NCBI RefSeq assembly: GCF_046630445.1
Contig: NC_092340.1
Location: forward strand, 22,208,001 to 22,272,000
From: Rutidosis leptorrhynchoides
Taxonomy: Eukaryota; Streptophyta; Magnoliopsida; Asterales; Asteraceae
DNA length: 64,000 nt
Direction: 5' to 3'
The position numbers and the translations under genes were made by a program. Under the pieces are notes generated by a model that searched no databases, was not told the origin of the DNA, and saw nothing but the letters and a program-made list of their open reading frames with translations. Shown in pieces: positions 11,329 through 23,684 of the stretch (its first letter is position 1; each line of letters begins with the position of its first letter).

Positions 11329-14300
11329 TCATGACCAATCACTAGAATATCGAAGCCCTAATGCACAAACATGTCCTTCATGTTTTGCTCCATGTAAGAG
11401 CTTCGTGAGTGGATCCGCTATATTAAGATCTGTGTGAACTTTGCGAATACATATCTTTCCCTTTTCAACTTCATCCCTAATGTAGTTGAATCTCCGCTCA
11501 ATGTGACGGGTCTTTTGGTGAGCACGGGGTTCCTTGATTTGAGCAATCGCACCCTCGTTGTCACAAAAGATCTCAAGAGGGTCTTGAATATTAGGGACCA
11601 CTCCTAAGTCGTCGATGAATTTCTTCATCCATGCAGCTTCCTGAGCTGCCAATGAGGCGGTAATGTACTCTGACTCTGTAGTGGATAATGCAACAACATC
11701 TTGTTTTGAACTCTTCCAAGAGACCGCACCTCCATTTAATGTAAAGACATAACCGGATTGTGATCGAGAATTATCTCGATCAGTTTGGAAGCTCGCGTCC
11801 ACGTAACCTTTTACAGCGAGTTCCTCCTCACCAGACCCGTATATAAGAAACATATCCTTAGTCCTCCTAAGGTATTTGAATATACTTTTAACAGCAATCC
11901 AATGACTGTTTCCTGGGTTATTCTGGTATCTACTTGTCAAGCTAAGAGCGCATGACACATCCGATCTAGTACATATCATTGCATACATGATTGACCCAAT
12001 AGCAGGCGCATATGGGACATTCTTCATTCTCTCCTATTCATCTTTTGTGGTGGGGCACTGAGATGAACTGAGAAGTGTTCCTCTTTGAATAGGTACCAAA
12101 CCTCTCTTAGAGTCCTCCATCTTGAACCTTTTCAAGACCTTTTCAATGTATGCTCTTTGATTCAAACTTATCAATTTCTTGGATCTATCCCTGTAGATCC
12201 CAATCCCCAATATATATTTTGCTTCTCCAATATCCTTAATGGAGAAGCAGCTACTTAGCCAAGCCTTAACTCCTTGCATTTGCGGAATATCATTTCCAAA
12301 TAATAATATATCATCCACATATAGTACAAGGAACATGACAGTGCTCCCACTAGCTTTCTTGTATACACAAGCTTCGTCACCATTTTTAATGAAGCCAAAT
12401 TTCTTGGCTTCCTCATTAAAACGATGATTCCACATTCTTGAAGCTTGTTTTAGTCCGTAGATTCACTTCTTTAGTTTACATACTTTGTCAGGATGCTTTG
12501 GATCAACAAAACCTTTAGGCTGAACCATATAGACATCTTCCTCAAGATATCCATTTAGGAAAGCAGTTTTGACATCCATTTGCCATATCTCATAATTATA
12601 ATGTGCAGCAATGGCAAATAATATCCTGATAGACTTTAGCATTGCTACAGGTGAAAAAGTTTCATCATAATCAACCCCTTGAGTTTGAGTGAAACCTTTT
12701 GCTACAAGTCTAGCTTTGTATGTATCTAAGTTTCCATGTATGTCGGTTTTCTTCTTGAAAATCCATTTACAATCAACTAACTTGGAGCTAGTAGGTTGTA
12801 TAACCAATTTCCAAACTTGGTTGTCATACATGGATTGCATTTCAGCTTTCATGGCTTCCTGCCATTTATCTTTATCAATCCGTGATAAAGCATCTTGGTA
12901 GTTTGTTGGTTCATCCAAATCAACCGTATAGCAACCATCCACGAGAAATCCATATCTCTCAGGAGGATCACTAATCCTACCAGGTCTACGAACGTTTTGT
13001 ATACTTTGATCACACATGTGATCATTCTCAACATTTTCATGTTGAGTGCTTGTGTCAACCAATTGTGTATCATCTACTTGATCTTGAACCTCTTCAAGAT
13101 CTATCTTCCTTTCACTATTACCTTCCATAAGGAACTTAGTTTCAAGGAATTCAGCCTTCCGAGCAACAAATACATTCTGCTCGGATGGATCATAGAAATA
13201 GTATCCCATATCATCCTTGGGATATCCTATGAAGATACACTTCGTGGATCGAGCATTCAACTTATTAGGGACGTAACGCTTAGGGTAAGCTTCACATCCC
13301 CATACCTTTAAGTATGATAGAGATGGAGGTTTTCCAAACCACATCTCATGAGGATTTCGTTCCACTTTCTTGGTTGGGGCCATATTTAGAATACGAGCCG
13401 CGGAGCTTAGACAATAACTCCAAAATGATAGAGGTAACGAGCTTCTTACCATCATAGATCGAACCATATCCATTAGGGTTCGGTTTCTCCTCTCGAACAC
13501 TCCATTAAGCTGGGGTGTACCGGGTGGAGTAAGTTGTGAGATAATCCCACAATTTCTAAGATGATCCTGGAAGGCATCGCTGAGGTATTCACCTCCTCTA
13601 TCGGTACGAAGTACCTTAATTGTCTTGTTGAGTTGATTTTGTACATCGTTTTGATATTCTTTGAATGCTTCAAAAGTTTCATCCTTGTGTCTTAATAAGT
13701 AGACATATCCGAAACGACTGAAGTCATCAATGAAAGTAACGAAGTACCTTTCACCATTCTTAGTCATGGGCTTAAAAGGTCCACATACATCCGAATGTAT
13801 TAATCCTAATAAGTCTTTAGCCCTTTCACAGGTCCCTTTGAAAGGTGCTTTAGTCATTTTGCCTTGTAAACAAGATTCACATACATCAAACGAATCCAGC
13901 TCACTTGATTTTAAAAGACCATTCTTTTGAAGTGTATGCATTCGATTCTTGTTTATGTGACCAAGGCGACAATGCCATAAGTAGGAATCACTCAAATACC
14001 TTTTGAGCTTCTTGGTGCTTGCTTGGTATATTGAGCTATCGAATGATGTGTTATCATGAACCAATTCATAAATACCATTCAAAGGCGAGGCCTTAAAATA
14101 GAACATATCATTCAAAGAAACATGGATATCATCATTAATAAAATTAAGATTAAAACCACATAGTCTTAAACGGGAAACAGAAATAATGTTTCGTGTTAAA
14201 TCCGGTGCATACAAAACATTTTTCAATATAAGCTCCAAACCACTTGGTAGCTTTAAAACAAGGTCTCCTTGAGCTTTTACGTGTACCTTTGCACCATTTC

Positions 14301-14811
14301 CCATGTAGAGACTTGTTGTTCCCGTATTTAGTTTACTTCTTATGAACCCTTGCAATGAAATGCAAATATGAGTTCCACATCCTGTGTCTAATGCCCATGT
14401 ATTAGAAGAAGTAATACTAAGCTCAACGTATATCATGTATACATTACCTGAGGTTTGCCCTGCATCCCTCTTTGCATTCAACTCCTTTAGGTAGATCGGG
14501 CAGTTGCGTTTCCAGTGACCTATCACACCGCAACCAAAGCACGGATCTTCCTTGGGGTTTGCTTGTCTGGCAACCTTTTGCGATTTAGTGTTGTTGGTTG
14601 GGGCAACCAACTTCCCTTTTCCTTTGCCCTTGTAGGTGGGTCCTTTCTTCTTAGCTACCTTTGGCTTAGAAGAGGATTCATCCTTGGATCCACCTTCTTT
14701 GATCATGAGCATGGGTGAAGCCTTTTTACCCATGCTTGATTCATCCATCCTTAGCATGGCATGTAATTCACCAATGCTCTTATCCCAATCATTCATGTTG
14801 TAATTCAACAC
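11329..14811 (-). pseudogene. Copia pol (zinc knuckle, protease, integrase, RT, RNase H) with two stops
   Basis: One frame from 14811 down to 11329, broken by TGA at 12463-12465 and TAG at 12034-12036. Domains in order: gag zinc knuckle CFGCGVIGHWKRNC (about residues 91-104); protease LDTGCGTHIC (about 141-150); GAG-pre-integrase (WHCRLGH); integrase core with D, D and E in HSDVCGP, LRTDRGGEY and NGVFERRN; RT from the KARLVAKGF region through YVDDILL; then RNase H with VDASFQTD and STTESEY. The stops fall at KLKK|IYGLKQ and at TKDE|ERMKN. Both can be explained by single-base changes and there is no frameshift. The copia lineage is not assigned. Confidence 0.95.
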
Positions 14812-15035
14812 GCATGTGTCAAACCTTCTGACAAAGAGTTGTGGATAAGGTCCGTGGTTAATTCATTAGACACGGGACAGTTGAGACGGTGCAATCGATC
14901 AATGAGGCTTTTAATCTTTTGTACATTAGATGAAACGGATTGGGAGTTATTTTCCTTTTCGAGGATGGACCTCAATGATAGGTTATTAAAGTTGATTGGT
15001 GCGTTTGGAATGTTGTTGTTATTATTGGCGGCCAT
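14805..15035 (-). pseudogene. Copia gag, internally deleted
   Basis: A 76-codon start of gag (MAANNNNNIP... ...NNLSLRSILEKE) jumps directly to a block (QKIKSLIDRLHRL...ELTTDLIHNSL) that normally lies near the end of the capsid region. Most of the UBN2-type gag domain is missing. A frameshift then ends the frame at 14805, a few bases into the downstream pol frame, whose upstream codons read FDTCVLNYNM. Full gag in this type of element is usually more than 200 residues before the zinc knuckle, so the product is at most a fragment. Confidence 0.85.
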
Positions 15036-16457
15036 CTACAAAATTTAACAAAGTTCGTTTAAGTATCAATTTCAATTTAACATTCAATACCCTTTAAATC
15101 CAATTGATATATTAAATTCTAGAATCCAACGGTAAACCAAATTCAGGTTAGGTGACCTTTATCCCGTCATTTGATTTAGCTAGGTAGTCATTATATGACA
15201 ATTGCAATCCATTTGCAACTTCTAGAGTATGGGATCATGCAATCCTTTTGCATGGCATATTTATCCCATCAACGCCTATTTGTTCCTCATGCTTCGGTGA
15301 CCCTAAGTTCATGATTCCCAAATCAAGTCGTCCTACTTGTGTAAACGTGTAAACTTAACATACAAGTGGTTAGGTGACCTTTATCCCACAAGCATGTCAA
15401 ATTCACCTTAACCACATTAGTTTGTTCATGACGGTTAGGTGACCTTTATCCCATCATGAGTTCCCTAATATGTTTAAGTGTCTCACAAAAGGATGGCGTT
15501 AAACTTGTTTACCTTGTTTGTAAAAGGGATTTTAAGTTTTCGTTTATTCTAGTATGAGAAAACTTTTATGCCATACACCAACATGCATTTAGTGTATGGT
15601 ACTTATGAAAAACCACTTTCATGTCTTGTAATTTGCCAATTACTTGATATAAACCATTTTATATATATGTGATCCTTTTCTTGTTCTTAATAACCATTTA
15701 TTAAGGTCTTTAGTTGCTTTTAATTTAACCAACTAAATTGTCATTTTGCATGTTATTAATACGTCTAATTTAACCAATTAAATTGTCGTTTTGCTTGTTG
15801 TTATCTTGTGATTAATTGTATCAACCAAACAAACAATACAATAAACAAACAAACAACCACACATGCAAAACAAGTATGTTCACAATCTAGCCATTTTGGT
15901 GGACATTTGTTTAGCCGAAAACAAATGTCACCGGGTTAAGGGGTAATAATACAAAGTAGGAGATTTCAAATCTCCCACTTAACCTTGCATCCATATGCTC
16001 CTTGTGTTCTTCAAGTCTTCATCATCTTGTATCTTCATTTTTTACAAAATATGTATCCTAATACATTTTTCTCTAGAAAATGAAAATACAACCTAATCTA
16101 TTTTACATGCCAAATATAAAATAAATTACATAACCAAATGAATGAATTATTACATGCCAAATGAATAATTATTACAAACCAAATTGAATGAATTAATATT
16201 ACATACCAAATGAATAATACAAATCATTCAAACATCCAACCAAACACAAGGTCAAGGCATAGATTGTGAACATTAACATACAACCAAGTATGAACCAAAT
16301 GGAAGAGCACAAACCCATTTATGGGACTCAAACAATTCGGCATTCATCATGCACCCACCCAAACCCGATAATTTTTGCATTCTACTTTCATGCATGTACT
16401 TAGAATGCAAATATAGTGGGTTTAAAACAACAATTCGAAGCATATTTCAACAACTTC
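15036..16457. other. Copia 5' untranslated leader, unusually long, repeated GGTGACCTTTATCCC
   Basis: About 1.4 kb separate gag from the primer-binding site with no coding frame. The string GGTGACCTTTATCCC recurs at 15150, 15366 and 15435, and TTATCCC alone recurs elsewhere. Repeated CATGCCAAATGAATAATTATTACA-type units lie at about 16100-16220. On the minus strand this would be leader RNA. Confidence 0.7.
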
Positions 16458-16471
16458 GGCTCTAGATACCA
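16458..16471 (-). promoter_or_regulatory. Copia primer-binding site (tRNA-Met type)
   Basis: The minus strand reads TGGTATCTAGAGCC one base inside the 5' LTR, close to the TGGTATCAGAGC complement of initiator tRNA-Met. Confidence 0.85.
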
Positions 16472-16472
16472 T

Positions 16473-17528
16473 TGTTGGGATTTAACAAGTTTGAAACTCT
16501 TAAAACCATTTAAGATTATAATCAAAACGGAAGCGTGAAATTACCAATTTAACTTGTTGATCTTTAAACCAATATAAAGTTAAATCCCAATAGGATCAAG
16601 TTGTGAAATCATGCTTACAAATTAACAAGAAAGGGATAGTTATATACCTCCTTAAAATAAGTTTAAGGGCTGTCCAAAATGCTTATAAGATGATGAACAA
16701 ATATGTAGAACTTCAAGCCTTTGATGCACCAACAACACGCTTTAAGTTAGCTAGACCTTAGAACCTTAACTACCTTGTCTAGCAAGCTTGAAACCCCTTG
16801 TAATTTTCTGAAAATTTCGACCAGGGACAGCAGCTAATGATGATGAATATGAATGAATTAAAGCTTCTAACTTGAAGCCTCAAGTGTAGCATACCCCAAG
16901 CTTTCAATCACCAACACCTTCCTTGAATTAGTTAGGATTTTAAGACACTTATTAAGCTAGAAACCAAGCTAATGAACCCTTCTTTGTTGGTTACTGATTT
17001 CGGCCAGCAGCCTCAAGAGAGAGATCTTGTGTGTATATGAAACTATATCACTTAAAGAATGAGTCAAGCTTGGTTATTAGAGACTAGCATGCACTTGAGG
17101 GAATGTGCATATGAAAAGTAACAAAAGATTGCATGGTTTGTCTCCCTTGGAAGACCAAAACCGCCACTTCCATGTGGGGTATTGTAAAAGGAATTTGTTT
17201 AACAAATATTATGTAAACACATGCATTTATTTGTTACTTGCACATTTTTATAAAACCTTTTATAAAATGTAACACATTTTAATTATTTAAACCCTTAAAT
17301 AATTAATTCCTCAATGTATAAATTATCCAAATAATTTCTCAAGTGAAAATACTTTAGAAAACCGATTTTCTAAAGTTCAAGTGTCGCGTATTTACTTAAC
17401 GAACCAATCGTTAAGATTAAATACTTATAAGGTGTCGGTAAGCTTGTTATTGGGTATGACCCGACTTGGATCATAACATATTAGCCACATTAATTTAATA
17501 TGTCTCTCGGGCATATGAAATACCTTCA
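16473..17528 (-). repeat. Copia 5' LTR
   Basis: 1056 bp, differing at about six positions from 9424-10479. It is the upstream LTR in transcript orientation because gag and the primer-binding site are on the minus strand next to it. Confidence 0.95.
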
Positions 17529-17533
17529 CTTAG
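17529..17533. repeat. Target-site duplication CTTAG (right)
   Basis: Exact match to 9419-9423. Confidence 0.9.
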
Positions 17534-20500
17534 ATACCTTAGTATCATTTTCATGGCTTTTCAATTGCTTTCCATCTTAAATGGAAATTAATCAACTTTG
17601 TACATTGCATAACGTACAAAGGATTTCCAACATTATTCGCATAAACAACAAACTTCATATGCTCATTTCATATTGGAGTCTAAGGAAAAAAAATATATGC
17701 TCAATATTCACCATAAGATTCTTAGTGATATTATTTAACATGTTCAAGGATCTTGTTAATATAAGCTCTAGTGAAAGAGATATTTACTTCCATGAATAAT
17801 CTCTTGAAATTCTAATTTCAAGAATACATGAAAATTCTATCACAATAACATTCTTCTTATTTATTCAAGCCACAAAAATATCATCAACGTATAATGATAA
17901 AATAAATATTTAGACCTTTTAGTACATACTCATGATCCTTATTGATCATAATGAAATCATTCGATATGATTACTTTGTGAAAGTACATATATCATTTTCT
18001 CAAAGACTATTTGAGGCCATAGATTAATTCAAAAAATCCACAAACCATATGTTTGTGGCCATTGTTTAAACAATCTACATATTGATTTCTTGCTACAGTT
18101 CTTCATTGAGAAGTTAAGACTCTTAACAATGATATAATGTAAATCACGGTCTATTGTTTGTCATTATGGCTAGAATCAACCTAACTTGGTGAAATTATAA
18201 CAGGATACGATGTTCTCACAAAGTAAATTTTTCTTATTGGTTGTAACCTTATGCCATATGTTGACCTTTGTAACTTCAGGATACTCACTCCAATTCTTAT
18301 TCCATTATTCTTATTCCATCTCATTTCAAATAGGGTTTATACTGACAACTTCTTTGTCGTAACTGAGATTTCTTTGAAACTAATTCTTGGTATCTCATAA
18401 GCTTCCACTCAAATCAGAATTATTCTCATTCACAATAGTTTGAGGAATCGTGCATAGGTAAACAAATTATCTTGTGCATAGATAAACAAATCTTCTAACA
18501 TCATTCCTCAAATTTCTCCCACTCGAATGAGATAATTATATAAGATAAACAAATTTCTCCCACTCAAATAAAGACGAAACTTTATTTGTATCTAGAGATT
18601 TTGAAAACTCATTTTCAAGAACATTATATTTCAAGTTTTAAAATGAGTTAGACTCCCACTGATGCCTTCACGTATGAACATATAACCTCTTGATTGTTAA
18701 CGTACTTGGTGAAAACAAATTTCCACCTCTTGGACCTATTTTCCAAATTTTATTTGATAAATTTAATATGTATGTTTCACAACCTAAATGTCCTATGACA
18801 TTGTAATTTTGGTCATAATCATTTCATATCTTATATGGTGTGGAAGTTACTAATTTTCAAGGACATTCAATTAGGTACGAATGTGGGATTTCACATTACC
18901 CCATCATCGCCTTAACCAATTCGAGGATCGTTTATTCCAACTTTCCAAAACATCGTTTTGTTATGGAGTTACTGGAGTAAATAAATGACGTTTGAATACC
19001 TTTAGCATCACACAATGCTATGAACTAATCACAAGATATTCACATCCTCAATTGGACCTTTATACGGAGTATATGTCTTTAATAATTTTTCGCGTAAGTT
19101 AATTCTCAACAAAATTTACATAATTTTGAAATTTAATCCAACGCTTTGGATTTTCGAGAAATCAACTAACACGGGGAAATTATTAACAATATGTCCTTTC
19201 TCTTTCTCTAACGTTCATAAGATCACATAATTCAAATGAGTCATGTACAATGGAATAAACAATTTAGTTTACTTTCTACATGATTTTTCGTAGCGTTTTC
19301 CTTGGCGATGCTTACAAGTGCACATTTTCACTTTATCACTATCTAGCCAGTAAAACATGGTAGACTAAGATAGAAGTATTGTTAGTCAATATGACTAAAC
19401 TAGTATGCCGTACTTACTTCATTCAAACATATTGAAGTTATAAGTGAGGAAATTTCATTTAGTTATCACTTAGATAACGATAAAATCATTTAGAATAAAA
19501 CTAATATTAAATGATCTTGTTCTTAAGGAGAACTCAACCGCATTTCGTGAAATCAATAATGAAAACCAATATCACGTAGATATTTGTTTTAATGAAAAAT
19601 CATGTATGGATATAAATTTGATCATCGTTCAAGACTAACTTGTATGAACCGTTCTTAACAACTCCATCTAGAGAGTTATTTCTCACATATATCCACTTCA
19701 CTTAAAAAAGTGAAATTCATCAAAACTCTCCAAAGATTTCGTTATTCTTTAATAAATGGTTTCCCATGTTCAAACCTACTATCCACAGAGGACAAGATGC
19801 AAACACAAAGTTTATCAACCATGGTAACCATATACAATCCAAAACGAAACTTGACGTTTTCATTATAAGTAAGGTGCAACATCATATGTTCCAAACTTTG
19901 AGGTAAGAAAATAATTAAATCTTGAACCAATATTCATGCGTAAGACTTTAATCATCGTATATTAACCGATATTGATAATATATATATAACGATAATATAT
20001 CTTTAAAGTCAAAACATTACTCAGCACACGATGTGAGTGACAGTTTAACTTGTGTAAAGTGTCGCACTCTTCACACTCTCACTTAATTAGGGATTTATTT
20101 TCTTTCTCATATACATTTCTTAAATACGATAAGAGTATCTTGAGCCTCTTGCTCTTCCAAAGGCATTGGGTATTCATGCTTCTCAATTTTCAAATTTTTT
20201 TTACATTTAACTTAAAATCCTCGTTAAGTTAAACAACGTTGTTGGATGTGAAAGTCATCATAGAACACAAATTTCAAATGAGACAGTTTTAAATTGAACC
20301 AACGTTCAATACATAGACAATTATGCAAGACTAATTAATATCTATCAATATATACAAAACACTTTGTCAATAATAAAATTATGCCAAATAATAGTTCACA
20401 GTAGGTCGTGAAGAAAAAGTTCACTACGTTCCCAATTATCAGTCACAAAGCCTACCATGAAACTACAAATAACATAATCAATCATGCAAAGTTATCTAAT

Positions 20501-22118
20501 TATAGCGCATATGCTAATTTCATAAAGGTTCTAATTTCACTAAGAAATTACTTTTTAACGTAAAGAAAGTTTGATTATTACACTTAGTAATATGTACCAT
20601 ATTTCACTAAGAAATATAAAATAAATTTAGTCCTCGTATAAACTTTTCTTTCTTTTCCTCAATAACTTCTATAACAAATATAGAATTACAAAAGAATTAT
20701 ATTAAATCGGATACATAACCTCACTTCATGTTAAAATGAAATTAACATGAATCGATTTGGAATATAAACAAACCAAATCGTAGAAATGTTTGTTTATTCC
20801 AACAAATGGTTAATATATTCAATATTTCACATAGAAATACATATTCCAAACGATAAAAGGTATAATATTTACTTTCAATCGAAAAGAAAGTTTACAATAA
20901 TTATTGCTAAAATAATTAATTGTTATGATCACAATTTCATTACGAAAGTACAATTTTAAAAGAAAGAAATTTATAATCACTACAAACTGATTAACTAAAT
21001 TTTGTCCTCCATACAAAACTTTCTTTAATATAATATCTATAAAGTATATAGAATAGAAAATCAACAATTATCACAAAGATAATATATTTAACCAAACTTA
21101 AATCTTTGAACTACTACAAGTTCATTTAATAATACATCACAAATCCACATTGATTATCTTAATAAATAATTGTATGTAGTTACGAAACTACATCAACGAT
21201 GTAATTTTGATGTATTTCATGAATTAATTTTAATGTAACTAATACATTAATGGTGTATTATTTTCGTTTTAATATCATATTAATGAGAGTTACATAAACT
21301 CATTTAATTTGTAATTTATAATTATAACAATTTATGAGAATAAAAAAATGTAATGCGTGAGAGTTACAAAAATTCCAAGTGTAACACATATTTCAAAATA
21401 GCATTTCGTGTAACTTATACACAACCACTTGTAATTGAAAATATCATGATTATTCTAATAATGAAAAAACAAAATTATATCATACAATAATGATAGCGAG
21501 TTGATAATATTACCAAGGGTTTCAAAAGCAACACACAAAGAAATTGTCATAACATGGCATGATTAACACAAATTATTTTATTTAACAAAATCACCAAACT
21601 TCATGAAACATTTTCTGTCATTTTCACATACATACGTTCCAAGTAGGTTAACGGCAATATAATATAACACACAGTTTGATTGCATGTAAATTCTTAGCAA
21701 CACCCGCAAACGGAATTAACATAAAAACACAATTAGATTATATGTATTACTACCAACGGTTTGTTTACAAGTAAATCTATTACCATCACAAAAGTTATGC
21801 AAATAGATTTTTCTTCTTTTTAATAAACTTATTGCCCCTAGTTTGTAATAACTATATGAATTCAATAAAATTAGTTTTCATACATAATTTTATAACAGAG
21901 AACATATTCTTACCCTCTTTATTTTATTTATAAATATGTCATCGTACATATACAAAAAATATATTAAAGCTATTTTTCACTTTGTATGAGTCATGTAGTG
22001 CATATTAACATTATAACCATGAGTTGGAAAAAAAAAATTACAACTCATACAACATGACATACAATGAAGGAAATTTTAGCATATAACCAGGAAATAAACA
22101 TCACAGCTCTTGTGTCAA
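17534..22118 (-). pseudogene. Old, decayed Ty1/copia internal region (minus strand)
   Basis: No long frame survives, but copia landmarks appear in the right order on the minus strand: the block before RNase H at the CTTAG junction, a YVDDI motif at about 17887-17901, an SMA(L)K-like remnant of SIYGLKQ near 18020, an FLNEEL-like remnant near 18090, and a TPxTP*QND remnant of integrase TPQQNG near 18950-18980. Beyond about 19.3 kb only AT-rich sequence is visible. A degenerate primer-binding site (AGCTCTTGTGTCAA, 22105-22118) abuts the LTR at 22119. Several stretches repeat TCTCCCACT, the string also seen at copia polypurine tracts. Confidence 0.6.
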
Positions 22119-22680
22119 TGTTGTATTTAGATAGATTCGAGACATACCCGAAACTAGTAGCGGAAGCGAATATGATCGACGTTTAGATCACCGGTCGGGA
22201 AAGCAATCACAAATGGAAAGCTTTCACAGTTTCACGGCCTAAGTTCCTTCAACGGTTTGCAATGTTCCACTTGAACATTCATACTTACAATTTCTCGAAA
22301 TTCTTTTCTGTACGTTTTTCTCTATCAATTGTTGTGTGTATCACCGGGTTTATTCTTTTCAGTTGTTATATCTATAAACAAGTTGGAGACATATATATAA
22401 GATAGGAGTCAACCACTCCCAACCACTACCAACAACTTTGTGAATTGTTTACAAAACAATGATATGGCAACCGGTCAACAATGACCAACCACTTCCAACT
22501 TTTGAACCACTCCCACTCAAAAAAAATTATTTGTGGGTGAAAGTGACATTAATTTCCAACACCCGAGAGGGCAAGTATTCCAATATGGCAATATCATACT
22601 CTATTGTACGCAATCCATCAGGATTACTCCCTGGATGCCAATATTTGCACTAGATACCTCCTGTAAGGAAGTCATGCCCC
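22119..22680 (-). repeat. Probable 5' LTR of the old copia element
   Basis: Starts TGTTGTATTTAG, analogous to TGTTGGGATTTAAC of the young element, and carries a GCGGAAGCG string at a comparable distance (near 22160). The outer end is not defined. Confidence 0.4.
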
Positions 22681-22921
22681 AACCATCTCTGATGAAAATT
22701 ACTTTAAAATAATACTAGTATAACAATAGCTGATAATTCTAAACAAAATAATACTAAACAAAATAATACCACGTCCATCTCATTTTAAGGTCCACTATTA
22801 TTTTTTATCACCTTAGCATTGTAAAAAATATAACAATCTTCATCTCACTAACTTACATAATAATTACCTTCAAGCCTTTAAAATCACCAAAGAAAAATGG
22901 CACACAAAAAATTCATCATCT
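22681..22921. other. Intergenic, nothing recognised
   Basis: AT-rich sequence with a short repeat of AATAATACTA/AACAAAATAATAC. It is presumably the 3' flank of the small gene to the right. Confidence 0.5.
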
Positions 22922-23185
22922 TTATCCTCCTCCCATTGGCCTCTTCTTAACAGCAGCTATTATCGCCCACACTAGGTAACCGCCATAGAACACAAAATCG
23001 CCACCATTGTGGTTGAACAAATCCCAGCGGGCAAAGTTAGCGTTTCTGCAAAAACCACAAGACACAAGTGAGCTACTACAATGCATTTGAGACCGATAAG
23101 GCGATAAAGATGGTTACTTTATGGATAACTTGAAGATTTCAAGATAACCCATTATTTGTTGGACCATCCTCTTCATTCTTAACAT
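22922..23185 (-). CDS. Two-exon gene for a 63-residue single-pass membrane protein, function unknown
   Basis: Exon 1 is 23185-23118 and exon 2 is 23045-22922. The 72-bp intron has GTAACC at the donor and TTTTTGCAG at the acceptor, and the split Lys codon joins in frame. The product starts MLRMKRMVQQIMGYLEIF. Its C-terminal half has an aromatic-rich segment RWDLFNHNGGDF, then a hydrophobic helix (about FVFYGGYLVWAIIAAV, residues 42-57), then the basic tail KKRPMGGG. This suggests a small, positively flanked membrane protein, perhaps of an organelle complex, but I do not recognise the family. The start could instead be one of the internal Met codons. It lies about 500 bp downstream of the BMF3-like gene in the same orientation. 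A 70-bp copy of exon 1 lies at 28737-28805. Confidence 0.5.
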
Positions 23186-23684
23186 GTTAAACTTGTGCCA
23201 TCTCCACTAAAATTGTGCAACATTATATCAAATGTCAACAATGGTATCAATGGCTCACCTCTCTGATTTGAAGTGTTTAATTTCGTGACTGAAGTATTTT
23301 TGTGTTCGAGTTGATCTTACTGATTAACGCAGTTCGTTGCATCTTACCACTATTCAAACTATACAACTATATTGACATAACAAAAGAGGGAATTTTTTTT
23401 AAGAAACTATTAACAATCAGATAACACAACTTACAACATGATGTTTAATAACTGGAATCAGATAAACACTACTCACAAAACGTGATACTGCTGCTTGAAA
23501 AAATGGGAATTAAACAGTTTGGCAATCTGATTACTAAAGGATGTGGAAAAAAGCAAGAGAATATGAGTAATGTCACTTGAATCAAATCATTAGTTTGATC
23601 CTTAAATGATCAGCTAACCATAAGTAACAGGATGATTATGCAAACACTAAAAACAAAAGAGTTGATTACCACTTACTAAATTCT
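23186..23684. other. Intergenic between the small gene and the BMF3-like gene
   Basis: No coding signal. It should contain the 3' untranslated region of the BMF3-like gene and the promoter of the small gene. Confidence 0.5.

Larger units (their letters stand above)
9424..17528 (-). mobile_element. Complete young Ty1/copia retrotransposon, minus orientation
   Basis: An 8105-bp element with two 1056-bp LTRs and a CTTAG duplication. All coding signals are on the minus strand, so the transcript would start in the LTR at 16473-17528. The two LTRs differ at only about six positions by eye, so insertion was recent. It sits inside an older copia element of the same orientation. Its gag is truncated and its pol has two internal stops, so it cannot be autonomous as written. 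Confidence 0.95.

Noticed and set aside
12895-13311. 138-codon plus-strand frame
   Set aside because: Antisense shadow of the copia pol frame.
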